Source: an uncultured Verrucomicrobiota bacterium (GTDB lineage Bacteria > Verrucomicrobiota > Verrucomicrobiia > Chthoniobacterales > SZAS-18). Taken from it: DNA of 15,779 nt. This document shows, in pieces, positions 6,904 to 13,777 of the stretch. Position numbers and translations under genes: made by a program. Under the pieces are notes generated by a model. That model made no database searches, was not told the DNA's origin, and saw nothing but the letters and a program-made list of their open reading frames with translations. Each line of letters begins with the position of its first letter. The stretch's first letter is position 1. The stretch lies in NCBI GenBank assembly GCA_937871685.1, contig CALMOL010000284.1, positions 1-15,779 on the forward strand, given 5' to 3'.

Positions 6904-7869
6904 CTAGGAAGCGATTCGCAGATACAGATACAGCAGCGGCGCGGTGAACAGCAGCGAGTCGATCAGGTCCAGCACGCCGCCGATGCCGGGCAGCAGGCCG
7001 CCGGAATCCTTGATGGCACAGGCGCGCTTGAGGAGTGACTCCAGCAAGTCGCCCAGCACCGCGGCCACGGAGAAGCCCACGCCGAGCAGCACGGCCGCGC
7101 CGGGCGTGATCGGCGCCAAGCGCGCCGGGAAGAGCATCACGAGGCCCCAGCTCACCAGCGCGGAGGAGGCCAGCGCGCCGGTGAAGCCTTCCCACGTCTT
7201 CCCCGGCGAGATGCGCGGGATCATCTTGTGCCGGCCGAGGAGCGATCCGGTGCAATACGCGCCGATGTCCGAGAACTTCGTCGTCATCAGCAGGTAGAGC
7301 AGGTAGAAGACGCCGTCTGGCTGTCCTTCGCCGCCGCGCGGGGCGAGCGCGTAGATCTTGGCCATGAAGTTCATGAGCCACGGCACGTAGAGCAGGCCGA
7401 GCAGGGTGAGCGCGATGTTCAGCACCGACTCGCGCCGCGGCGCCCCGGGCACGAACACCTGCCGCATTCCGAGCGCGACGAGGCCCACCGACATGAACGC
7501 CAACTCGAACTCGTGCGTCTGGTGTGGCCCGGCGCGTAGCATGATCGGCAAGCCCGCGGCGAAGAACAGGACGCCCGCGGCAAGGCCGGCGCGGCGGTCG
7601 CACGGGAGGCCACCCTGCTCCAGCATCCGGTAGAATTCCCACAGCCCGGCCAGCGCCACCGCGCCGATGCAAAAGAGGATCGCCGGCTCCCAGCGCCAGA
7701 TGAGCGCGCCGAGCACCGCGCCCCACAGGATCAGCGTGGAGCCGAGCCGCCGCCACCACACCTGCGCCTTGGTGGGTGCGGCTGGCCCCGGCGCGGACGA
7801 AGCGTCCGGCGCGAGGCCGGCGGTGGGTTGGGCAGGAGAGGGCGTCACGCGCGACCGGGGGGAAACCAA
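6904..7869 (-). CDS. cdsA: Phosphatidate cytidylyltransferase (CdsA)
   Basis: This integral membrane enzyme makes CDP-diacylglycerol from phosphatidic acid and CTP for phospholipid synthesis. It is 321 aa with about eight hydrophobic segments after a Pro/Ala-rich leader of about 35 residues. The TKFSDIGAY block (197-205), the SPGKTWEGF block (221-229) and the C-terminal signature (S278 to D304) identify the family. Within the signature, KR, KD, PG-GG and the two Asp are kept. The usual His (PGHGG) is Ile296 and the usual Arg (DR-D) is Leu302. The start is uncertain: TTG 7869 is the longest option, and GTG 7848 also fits. Neither has a clear ribosome-binding site. The upstream gene is a HAD phosphatase rather than the common uppS, and dxr follows after repeat copy A. 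Confidence 0.92.
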   Translation of the reverse strand: MVSPRSRVTPSPAQPTAGLAPDASSAPGPAAPTKAQVWWRRLGSTLILWGAVLGALIWRWEPAILFCIGAVALAGLWEFYRMLEQGGLPCDRRAGLAAGVLFFAAGLPIMLRAGPHQTHEFELAFMSVGLVALGMRQVFVPGAPRRESVLNIALTLLGLLYVPWLMNFMAKIYALAPRGGEGQPDGVFYLLYLLMTTKFSDIGAYCTGSLLGRHKMIPRISPGKTWEGFTGALASSALVSWGLVMLFPARLAPITPGAAVLLGVGFSVAAVLGDLLESLLKRACAIKDSGGLLPGIGGVLDLIDSLLFTAPLLYLYLRIAS

Positions 7870-7948
7870 CGCGCGGAAGGCGCGGAGAAGGCGCGCGATT
7901 CATCGGCGGCGGCGACGGTTTTGTCCAACCCGGAATCTGACTGAGAGG

Positions 7949-8083
7949 GGCCGAGAAGATGGAGGATGAAGAATCGAGCGGAGTGAGAAAGCCAGGGTGT
8001 CTGGGGCAACGGCAGGGGCTTTTCCTCCCGTTGTGAGCGCGCCCGACGCAAGAAGGGTTTCCTGCCATCCTCCATCCTCTCGG
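7949..8083 (-). repeat. Stop-anchored palindromic repeat, copy B (long form, between HAD gene and cdsA)
   Basis: In gene sense it opens with CCGAGAGGATGGAGGATGG 6 nt after the HAD gene stop codon and closes with CATCCTCCATCTTCTCGG at 7951-7968. One arm difference is a G-U pair in the minus-strand RNA. Between the homologous loop and the closing arm it carries an extra module of about 45 nt containing CGCTCGATTCT, shared with copy C and absent from A, D and E. A further 79 nt without a gene separates it from the cdsA start. Confidence 0.85.
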
Positions 8084-8089
8084 CCCTTC

Positions 8090-8740
8090 TCATCCACCCA
8101 GCCACGCGCGGACGGCGTGGAGATCGGGCAGCACCTGGGCGGCGAGGGCGCGGATATCCGGGGCCGGCGGCACGAGGTCAGGCACCATCACCACGGTCAT
8201 GCCAGCGGCGTGCGCGGCTTGCACGCCAGCGGCGGAATCTTCCAGCGCGAGGCACCCCACCGGCGCGATGCCCAGGCGCTGGGCGGCAAGCAAGAAAAGA
8301 TCAGGCGCAGGCTTGCCGCGCGCTACCTCATCGCCCGTGGCCACGGCGCCGAAGCCCGGGAGCAGCCCGCCCAGCCAGCGCGAGGCGATGGGACGGTCAG
8401 TGGAAGTGGCCACGGCCTTCGGGATCCCGCGCTCTTCAAGGAACGCGAGCAAGGGACGCAGGCCGGGCTTCTCGGGCACACCGGCGGAGGCAACTTCCGC
8501 CAGGGCGTGCTCGCGCGTGCGGCGCAGGAATTCGCCCGCGTCGAACTGGGCGCCGTAGAGTTCCGCGAGGAGCGCGCGGCTGGAGGTGGCGTTGCGGCCG
8601 ATGAAGCGATGGAAGGTGGGGTCGTCCATGGTCGCGCCGAACTGGCGGACCCAATGGAACCACGCGCGCCGATACACGGCCTCGGAATCGAACATGAGGC
8701 CGTCCATGTCGAAGATCACGGCGGCGAAGGAAGAGGACAT
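8090..8740 (-). CDS. HAD-superfamily hydrolase, beta-phosphoglucomutase/phosphatase-like
   Basis: This 216-aa cytoplasmic HAD-IA phosphohydrolase has all four motifs. Motif I is FDMDGLMFDSE (nucleophile D11, acid/base D13), motif II is ATST around residues 111-114, motif III has K143 in RGKPAPD, and motif IV is LEDSAAG (E167, D168). The helical cap lies between motifs I and II (about 15-90). This pattern fits sugar-phosphate phosphatases or beta-phosphoglucomutase-like enzymes, and the substrate cannot be read from the sequence. ATG 8740 is chosen because motif I follows at the usual distance. The frame stays open far upstream, but that part covers repeat copy C and the antisense frame of other genes. 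Repeat copy B starts 6 nt after its stop. Confidence 0.93.
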   Translation of the reverse strand: MSSSFAAVIFDMDGLMFDSEAVYRRAWFHWVRQFGATMDDPTFHRFIGRNATSSRALLAELYGAQFDAGEFLRRTREHALAEVASAGVPEKPGLRPLLAFLEERGIPKAVATSTDRPIASRWLGGLLPGFGAVATGDEVARGKPAPDLFLLAAQRLGIAPVGCLALEDSAAGVQAAHAAGMTVVMVPDLVPPAPDIRALAAQVLPDLHAVRAWLGG

Positions 8741-8752
8741 GGGCGGAGAATG

Positions 8753-8894
8753 GACCAAGAGGATGGAGAATCGAGCGAAGCGAGAAATCCATGGTGCCTG
8801 GAGCAATGGGAGATAGCAGGAAGCACCTCTCGCGATGCGGCCGCTCCCAACGCGCGGAGGATTCTCTGCAATCTTCCATCTTCCATCCTCTCGG
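8753..8894 (-). repeat. Stop-anchored palindromic repeat, copy C (long form, between small membrane gene and HAD gene)
   Basis: In gene sense it opens with CCGAGAGGATGGAAGATGG 7 nt after the stop of the small membrane protein gene. It closes with CCATCCTCTTGGTCC, which ends 12 nt before the HAD start codon. The outer 12 bp pair with one G-U in sense RNA. It has the same extra module as copy B, here reading TTTCTCGCTTCGCTCGATTC. The loop shares CCCAACGCGCG (plus strand) with copy E. The inner arms are the most diverged of the five. Confidence 0.85.
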
Positions 8895-8901
8895 CGGGAT
8901 C

Positions 8902-9132
8902 TCAGGGCATCCCCGGCCGGGGCGAAAGCTCGGAGGGGACGGTGAACTCGCGGGCCGTTTCGCGGCCCGCGGCGCCGAGCACGCGGCGGGCCTCGAAGGC
9001 GGGCGGACCGGCCGACGGCGGAAAGAGCTTGCGCCCGGCCAGCCACCAGAACGCCAGCGCGTGCGCGCCAGCCACGCCGAGGGCGATCCAGGTGAGGCGC
9101 CGGCCGCGCCGGGGAGGCCGAGCCGCCGTCAT
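8902..9132 (-). CDS. Small single-pass membrane protein, unknown function
   Basis: This 76-aa protein has a basic N-terminus (RPPRRGRR), one hydrophobic helix at about residues 14-32 (TWIALGVAGAHALAFWWLAG), and a polar tail containing FEARRVL and TAREFTVPSEL. That layout suggests an N-in, C-out topology. Its start overlaps the stop of the RelE/ParE-like gene as ATGA (ATG 9132-9130, TGA 9131-9129). This is good evidence that it is a real, translationally coupled gene. The tail resembles small proteins I associate with Verrucomicrobia, but I cannot name a family. No enzymatic motif is seen, and it does not look like a DNA-binding antitoxin. Confidence 0.75.
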   Translation of the reverse strand: MTAARPPRRGRRLTWIALGVAGAHALAFWWLAGRKLFPPSAGPPAFEARRVLGAAGRETAREFTVPSELSPRPGMP

Positions 9133-9524
9133 TCCGGCCGGCGCCGCGGTGCTTGGCGGCCCTCCTCGATGAGCTCCCAGAACGGCTTGGACGCGACCAG
9201 CTCGGCGTCCTCGTCGGGCATGGGCAGGTTGGAGCGGAAGAGGAAGTCAGCCACGGTGTTGCGGTGGAGGATGCGGCGCACGGCGAGGCCCTCGGGCACG
9301 CGCTCGAAATACACGCGCCACTCGCCGGAGCGGAAGCGGTGCAGCGTGCGGCCGTCGCGCCGCAGGCCGCCGTGGCGCTCGGGATCGGCCGGCGGGGCGC
9401 CCGGCGGGGCGAAGGAGCCGCGCAGGCCGGTGAGGAGCTCGAGCTGCCGCAGCTTGGGCGCCTGCGCCAGCTCCGCAGCCGAGCGCTCGTTGAAGATGAT
9501 CTGCGGGGGCGCGCTCTCGGGCAT
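9129..9524 (-). CDS. RelE/ParE-toxin-like protein
   Basis: This 131-aa protein has a central segment (about residues 50-100) resembling the RelE/ParE fold. It contains the series RRDGRTLHRFRSGEWRVYFE, then GLAVRRILHRNTVADFLFR, which matches the strand-strand-Arg pattern of those toxins. ATG 9524 is preferred because the 41 extra residues of the longer frame have no domain character and read through a 9-bp repeat. The N-terminal part (FNERSAAELAQAP) and the acidic/basic C-terminus are outside the toxin core. The 3' neighbour is a membrane protein joined by an ATGA overlap, not a recognisable antitoxin. It may therefore be a domesticated relative rather than an active mRNA interferase or gyrase poison. 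The fold assignment is moderately sure and the activity is unknown. Confidence 0.72.
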   Translation of the reverse strand: MPESAPPQIIFNERSAAELAQAPKLRQLELLTGLRGSFAPPGAPPADPERHGGLRRDGRTLHRFRSGEWRVYFERVPEGLAVRRILHRNTVADFLFRSNLPMPDEDAELVASKPFWELIEEGRQAPRRRPE

Positions 9525-9579
9525 GGGAAAAATTCTGGAAGCAGCGGCACCGGGCAAGCGCGGAAGCGCTGCATCAGGG

Positions 9580-9615
9580 CATAGGTCGCATAGGTCACCT
9601 GCGACGTATATGACC
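9580..9615. repeat. Short 9-bp repeat cluster upstream of the RelE-like gene
   Basis: The units are CATAGGTCG (9580-9588), CATAGGTCA (9589-9597), CCTGCGACG (9598-9606) and TATATGACC (9607-9615). The first two are near-identical direct repeats. The last two read as related units on the opposite strand. The cluster lies between the alr stop codon and the RelE-like start, in the likely leader of the latter. It may be a binding-site cluster or a dispersed micro-repeat. Confidence 0.6.
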
Positions 9616-9647
9616 AATGGGGCGGCGCGGCGGGATGCCCGCGGCAA

Positions 9648-10784
9648 CTATCCTGCCGGCAGATGGAGCCGGCCGCCGCGCGGCGAGATGCCGGTAAAGA
9701 TTTCCCACGCGATGGTGCCGGCTTTCAAAGCTAGCTCTCCTGCGGGGATTTCCTCGGCGCCCTGCCGGCCGAGCAGCACCACTTCCTCGCCGGGCGCGAG
9801 GTCGGGAAAGGCGTCGGCGTCGAACATCATCTGGTCCATCGTCACTCGGCCGAGCAGCGGCGCGCGCCGGCCGCGCACGAGCACCGCGGTGTCGCGGCCC
9901 GCGAGGATGCGCGGATATCCATCGGCGTAGCCGGCCGCCACGGTGGCCACGCGCATCGGGCGCGGCGTGCGGAAGGTGCGCCCGTAGGACACGCCGTGGC
10001 CGGCGGGCAACTCGCGCACGAGGGTCACGCGCGTCTTCCACGCCAGCGCCGGCCGGAGCAGCGCCTGGGATTCCGGCCGCGGCGATGCGCCGTAGATCAT
10101 CAGCCCGGCGCGCACGATCTCGCCGCCGCCCGGCGCCGGCGGGAAGCCGAGCAGGCCGGCAGAGTTGCGCGATTGGAAGTCGATTTTCAACCCTCGGTCT
10201 CCGATCCCCTGCTTCAGCGTCTCCCAGCCCGCGAGCTGGGCGCGCGTGAAGTCGTCGTCTTCGTCCGAGGAAGGCAAATGGGTGGCGATCCCGGCGAGCC
10301 GAAGCGCGGGCGATTCCATCACGGCCACGATGACCGCGGCGAGTCCCTCCGGCAGCACGCCGGAGCGTCCCATGCCGGTGTCTGCCTCGATGACGACAGG
10401 AAGCGGCGCGCTCCGGCCCGCGGCCACGGCAGCGTAGGCGCGTGTCTCCTCCGGCGTGGAAAGCCACGGCGTGACCTCCAAGCGCGCGACCTCCGCGTGC
10501 TCGGCGGGCAGCGCGGGCGAGAGCAACTCGATGCTTGCCGCGTCCGGCAGCACGGCGCGCAATGCCGCGGCCTCGGCGACGTTTGCCACGCCGAAGTCGC
10601 GCACGAGGCCATCGGCGGCAAGCGCGCGCGCCACCGGTCCCGCGCCGTGGCCGTAACCGTCGGCCTTCACCACGGCGAGAACGCGCGCGCCGGGGCCGGC
10701 GTGGGCGAGGGCCACGCGCGCGTTGTGCCGAATGGCGCCGAGGTCGATCTCAGCCCAGCAGCGGAGCATCTCGTTGTTGGACAT
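9648..10784 (-). CDS. alr: Alanine racemase (Alr)
   Basis: This PLP enzyme interconverts L- and D-alanine for peptidoglycan synthesis. It is 378 aa, the usual length. The PLP lysine is K40 in VVKADGYGHG. The second catalytic residue of the fold type III mechanism is Y267 in AGHGVSYGRTF. Other family blocks are EADTGMGRSGV (133-143), SRNSAGLL (205-212), RAGLMIYG (225-232), AGYADGYPR (284-292) and GRVTMDQMMFD (312-322). ATG 10784 is chosen because it sits one base after the tsaB stop (TGACATG), giving MSNNEMLRCWAEIDLGAIRHN-type start spacing. A 27-residue upstream extension overlapping tsaB has no family support. The tight spacing implies translation coupled to tsaB. Confidence 0.96.
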   Translation of the reverse strand: MSNNEMLRCWAEIDLGAIRHNARVALAHAGPGARVLAVVKADGYGHGAGPVARALAADGLVRDFGVANVAEAAALRAVLPDAASIELLSPALPAEHAEVARLEVTPWLSTPEETRAYAAVAAGRSAPLPVVIEADTGMGRSGVLPEGLAAVIVAVMESPALRLAGIATHLPSSDEDDDFTRAQLAGWETLKQGIGDRGLKIDFQSRNSAGLLGFPPAPGGGEIVRAGLMIYGASPRPESQALLRPALAWKTRVTLVRELPAGHGVSYGRTFRTPRPMRVATVAAGYADGYPRILAGRDTAVLVRGRRAPLLGRVTMDQMMFDADAFPDLAPGEEVVLLGRQGAEEIPAGELALKAGTIAWEIFTGISPRGGRLHLPAG

Positions 10785-10785
10785 G

Positions 10786-11404
10786 TCACAGGGCGCGCGG
10801 CCGCGGAAGCGTGATGTATGGCTCGCGCAGGTAGATCGGCTCCAGCGCGCGGGGCGTGGCCTCAAGCACCAGCGCGAGGAGGCGGGCGGCGTCGGCCGGT
10901 GCGCGGCGGGCGGCGGGGAGAGCAGAAATTTCCTCCGCGGTCAGCACCGGCCATTCCGGCCGGGCTGCGAGGCGGGCCTGGAGCTGCTCCAGCGTGCAGA
11001 TCTCCGGCCCCTCAAGGCAACGTCCGCCCTCCACCGCGGTGTGATACCAGGCGCCCCGCCGCGCATCGCCCACTGCATGCCAGGCAAGCGCATCGGTCGC
11101 GTAAGCGCAGACCGAGGGCAAGCCGACGATCCGAGCGCCGGGACGCGCGAGCACGAGCCCGGTGGCGGCGGCGAGGGCCGCGCGCACGCCGGCATACGCT
11201 CCGGGGCCGAGGCCGACGCGGATTTCGGCGCTCTCTTCGCCTTCCGCGCCGCCCCAGGCGAGCAGCGCGCTCAAGCGCCGCGAAAAGGTTCCCGCCGTGG
11301 CGCGGCCCGGCGGGGAAGTCCTCGCGCCAAACGCACGCGCCGTCGCTCGCCCCGAGGGCGAGGCTGCCGGGCGAGCCGGAGGTTTCCAGGGCGAGGACGA
11401 GCAT
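10786..11404 (-). CDS. tsaB: tRNA t6A biosynthesis protein TsaB, interrupted by an apparent frameshift
   Basis: TsaB is the ASKHA-fold partner of TsaD in making t6A at position 37 of ANN-decoding tRNAs. From ATG 11404 the first frame gives MLVLALETSGSPGSLAL and continues to about RHGGNLFAALER. The family motif VGLGPGAYAGVRAALAA and the remaining 160 or so residues to the stop at 10786 lie in another frame. The switch falls at about 11265-11290. Two extra bases in the GCGCGC run at 11265-11270 would give ALERALLAWGG. One base fewer in AAAA at 11283-11286 would also join the frames. The total is about 205 aa, near normal. It lies 5 nt from tsaE and 1 nt from alr. TsaB is essential in most bacteria, so a sequencing error is likely, but real inactivation is possible. 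Confidence 0.85.
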
Positions 11405-11409
11405 GTGGT

Positions 11410-11823
11410 TCACTCGCGCGAGACCGTGCGCGAGCCGTCCGCCCCGTGCGCGAGGCGGAGCCACACGGTGCGCGCCGGCAGCAGATCGGGAAACTTGTCG
11501 GCCCACTCGATGGCGCACGCACCAGGGCCATCGAGATATTCATCCAGGCCGAGCGCGAGCGCCTCGGCGGGCGTGGCGAGGCGGTAGAAGTCGAGGTGAT
11601 ACAGCGGCAGCCGGCCGCCTTCGTATTCGTGCAGCAGCGTGAACGTGGGGCTAGTCGCCTCGCCCGTGGCGCCCAGGCCGGCGGCGAGGCCCTTCACGAA
11701 GTGCGTCTTGCCCGCGCCAAGGTCGCCGGTGAGTGCCACCACGTCGCCGGCGCGCAGCTCCGCCGCCAGCGCGCGGCCCAGGGCCAGCGTGCCAGCGGGA
11801 TCACGCGAAATGGTCGTGGCCAC
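11410..11823 (-). CDS. tsaE: tRNA t6A biosynthesis ATPase TsaE
   Basis: This 137-aa P-loop ATPase (YjeE family) drives the TsaBD cycle in t6A formation. The Walker A is GDLGAGKT (33-40). Family blocks TSPTF (57-61), LYHLDFYRL (74-82), the LGLDEYLDG region (91-99) and IEWADKFPDLLP (105-116) are present. GTG 11823 is preferred over GTG 11844, because the first fits the usual N-terminal length and has GGGGGAAG about 10 nt upstream, one of the few Shine-Dalgarno-like sequences in the window. It overlaps the 3' end of thiL by 23 nt and ends 5 nt before the tsaB start. The tsaE-tsaB-alr neighbourhood is known from several phyla. Confidence 0.94.
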   Translation of the reverse strand: MATTISRDPAGTLALGRALAAELRAGDVVALTGDLGAGKTHFVKGLAAGLGATGEATSPTFTLLHEYEGGRLPLYHLDFYRLATPAEALALGLDEYLDGPGACAIEWADKFPDLLPARTVWLRLAHGADGSRTVSRE

Positions 11824-12709
11824 GGGGCAATTCTTCCCCCGCACCCGGCGCGGTCAACTCTCCGATCCGCGTCAGGGGCAGCGCGGGGAAGCGGATCGGC
11901 CAACGCCTTTCCAATTCCGTGGCATCGTCCGGCGCGAGAGCGAGAAGAAGCTCGTAGTCCTCGCCGTCACCGATGGCCTGCTCAATCGTGCAGTGCTCGT
12001 GCCGCGGCAAGCGCTCGCGGTCCACGCGGAAGCCGCAGCCGCTCGTTCGCGCCAGGCGCGGCAGGTCCGCGCCGAGTCCATCGGAAAGGTCCATCATCGC
12101 GCGCACGGGGAAGTGCCGCGCGAGCCAGCGGCCTTCCCGCACGCGCGGCGAAAAGGTGAGGTGCCGCCCGCTCCTGAACGAGCCGCCGAGCCGGCCGGTG
12201 ACGAGGAGCACATCGCTCGGCCGGCCCCCGCCGCGGCCGGGGAAATGGCGCGCGCGCACGGCGCCGGTGAGCGTCACGGTGAGGGAGAGCGGCCCGGGCG
12301 TGCGAAGCGTCTCGCCCCCGACGATCCCCACGTCATGCTCCTCCGCGCACGCGCCCAGCCCGTGATAAAGGCCGCGCGCGAATTCGAGTGTTATGTCCGC
12401 CGGCAGCGCGAGGGCGACCAGCGCGTGGCGCGGCTTGCCGCCAGCGGCGGCGATGTCCGAGAGCGCGCGGGCCAGCGCCTTGCGGCCGACGAGCGCGGGA
12501 TCGGTGTCGGGGGTGAAGTGGACGCCGGCGATGAGGCCGTCAGTTTTGAGGAGGAGCCGGCGGCCGCGCCGCGGCGGGCGCACGAGGGCGCAGTCATCGG
12601 CGTCGAGGGCATCCGAGAGCGCGCCGCGCGGGCGTCGCACGGCGGGCGGAAGCTCGGCGAGGAGCAGCTCGAGCAGGCGGTTTTCGCCGAGGCCGGAAAC
12701 GGTGGGCAT
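11801..12709 (-). CDS. thiL: Thiamine-monophosphate kinase (ThiL)
   Basis: This enzyme phosphorylates thiamine monophosphate to thiamine diphosphate using ATP, the last step of cofactor synthesis. It is 302 aa, and the fold belongs to the PurM/SelD superfamily. Visible blocks are the N-terminal GENRLLELLL, the Asp pair in DALDADDCAL (about 33-42), LLLKTDGLIAGVHF (52-65), GRKALARALSDIAAAGGKP (75-93), GIVGGETLR (127-135), MMDLSDGLGADL (205-216) and GDGEDYELLLAL (247-258). The last two provide the acidic and substrate-binding residues expected. ATG 12709 begins 10 nt after the end of repeat copy D. The 3' end runs into tsaE. The function is secure. Confidence 0.95.
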   Translation of the reverse strand: MPTVSGLGENRLLELLLAELPPAVRRPRGALSDALDADDCALVRPPRRGRRLLLKTDGLIAGVHFTPDTDPALVGRKALARALSDIAAAGGKPRHALVALALPADITLEFARGLYHGLGACAEEHDVGIVGGETLRTPGPLSLTVTLTGAVRARHFPGRGGGRPSDVLLVTGRLGGSFRSGRHLTFSPRVREGRWLARHFPVRAMMDLSDGLGADLPRLARTSGCGFRVDRERLPRHEHCTIEQAIGDGEDYELLLALAPDDATELERRWPIRFPALPLTRIGELTAPGAGEELPRGHDHFA

Positions 12710-12718
12710 GGGGAAGGA

Positions 12719-12828
12719 GGACCGAGAGAATGGAAGATGGAGGATGGCTGAAGACGGCCCTCGCTTTGGAAGCGGTCACATGGCGAGAGGCGCCTCCTGC
12801 CATCCTCCATCTTTCATCCTCTCAGTCC
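12719..12828 (-). repeat. Stop-anchored palindromic repeat, copy D (between hisF and thiL)
   Basis: The arms match in 24 of 27 positions and carry three 7-bp units each, where copy A has two. In gene sense the first arm reads CTGAGAGGATGAAAGATGG, and its TGA is the hisF stop codon, so element and gene overlap. The closing arm reads CATTCTCTCGGTCC and ends 10 nt before the thiL ATG. Of the three arm differences, two are G-U or U-G pairs in the minus-strand RNA and one is A-C. Confidence 0.87.
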
Positions 12829-13598
12829 ATCCTCACGGGCACGCCTCGCTCACGCAGGAATTCCTTCGCCTCGCCGACCGTATGGAGGCCGAAGTGGAAG
12901 ATGCCGGCGGCGAGCACGGCGTCGGCCTTGCCGGCGAGCAGCGCGGCGGAGAGGTGCTCGAGGTTTCCCGCGCCCCCGGAGGCGATTACGGGCACGGGGA
13001 CGCCCTCGGAAACGCGCGCGGTCAGCTCCAGGTCATAGCCGGCGTTGGTGCCGTCGGCGTCCATGGAGGTGAGCAGGATCTCGCCCGCGCCGCGTTCGGC
13101 GGCCTCGGCGGCCCAGGCGAGGGCATCACGCCCAGCCGGGCGACGGCCGCCGTGGGTAAAGACCTCCCAGCGCGTGCCCTCACCCTCCGCCGAAGCCACG
13201 CGGCGCGCGTCCACGGCCACCACCACGCACTGCGCACCGAAGGCGCGGGCGCACTCGGTGATCAGTTCCGGCCGGGCGAGCGCGGCGGTGTTGAGGGTTA
13301 CCTTGTCCGCGCCGGCTCGAAGCATCGCGCGCATGTCGTCCACCGAGCGCACGCCGCCGCCGGCCGTCAGTGGCATGAAGCAGCGCTCGGCGGTGCGCGC
13401 GAGCACGTCGAGCAGCGGGGCGCGGCCGTCCGAGGAGGCCGTGATGTCGAGGAACACCAGCTCGTCGGCGCCCTGGGCATCGTAGAGCATCGCCAGTTCC
13501 ACGGGATCGCCGGCGTCGCGGAGGTGGATGAAGTTGGTGCCCTTCACCACGCGGCCGGCGGTGACATCGAGGCAGGGGATGACGCGGCGGCAGAGCAA
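12822..13598 (-). CDS. hisF: Imidazole glycerol phosphate synthase cyclase subunit (HisF)
   Basis: HisF forms IGP and AICAR from PRFAR using ammonia channelled from HisH, in histidine synthesis. TTG 13598 gives MLCRRVIPCLDV, matching the standard family start. With it the two catalytic aspartates fall at exactly D11 and D130, the positions known from Thermotoga HisF. The protein is 258 aa, near normal. ATG 13688 would add 30 residues read from a 7-bp repeat and is less likely. Other blocks are GRVVKG (15-20), GADELVFLDITAS (43-55), PLTAGGGVRS (76-85), DKVTLNTAA (98-106), HGGRRPAG, the LLTSMDADGTNAGYD stretch, and VIASGGAGN. The stop codon TGA is part of repeat copy D. No hisH or other his gene is nearby. 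Confidence 0.95.
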   Translation of the reverse strand: MLCRRVIPCLDVTAGRVVKGTNFIHLRDAGDPVELAMLYDAQGADELVFLDITASSDGRAPLLDVLARTAERCFMPLTAGGGVRSVDDMRAMLRAGADKVTLNTAALARPELITECARAFGAQCVVVAVDARRVASAEGEGTRWEVFTHGGRRPAGRDALAWAAEAAERGAGEILLTSMDADGTNAGYDLELTARVSEGVPVPVIASGGAGNLEHLSAALLAGKADAVLAAGIFHFGLHTVGEAKEFLRERGVPVRMD

Positions 13599-13615
13599 GG
13601 GGAAAGCTTCGATGG

Positions 13616-13643
13616 CCAATGGTCGATTGCCAATTGCCGATTG
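13616..13643. repeat. Four 7-bp tandem units upstream of hisF
   Basis: The units are CCAATGG (13616-13622), TCGATTG (13623-13629), CCAATTG (13630-13636) and CCGATTG (13637-13643). They lie in the divergent region between hisF and the DUF4912 gene, 18 nt upstream of the hisF TTG. If hisF started at ATG 13688 these units would be translated, which argues against that start. Confidence 0.6.
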
Positions 13644-13727
13644 GGCAGATGACCAAAGGCCGCGTTTCTGTCCGACCAAGGTGCTCATCGAGGCATTCCC
13701 TTGACCGGGGCAATCGGCTGAAATCCT

Positions 13728-13755
13728 TTGGCTTCCGGCGCTTCCTCGGGATAAT
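13728..13755 (+). promoter_or_regulatory. Candidate sigma-70-type promoter for the DUF4912 gene
   Basis: TTGGCT (13728-13733, 4 of 6 to the -35 consensus) is separated by 16 bp from GATAAT (13750-13755, 5 of 6 to the -10 consensus). Transcription would begin near 13762, leaving a leader of about 16 nt before ATG 13778. This excludes the alternative ATG at 13754, which lies inside the -10 box. Confidence 0.5.
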
Positions 13756-13777
13756 GCCCGCCCGGCCGATTTTCGAC

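Noticed and set aside
8741..9598. N-terminal extension of the HAD protein to about 500 aa
   Set aside because: The extension runs through repeat copy C and out of frame across two other genes. HAD motif I starts at the normal distance from ATG 8740.
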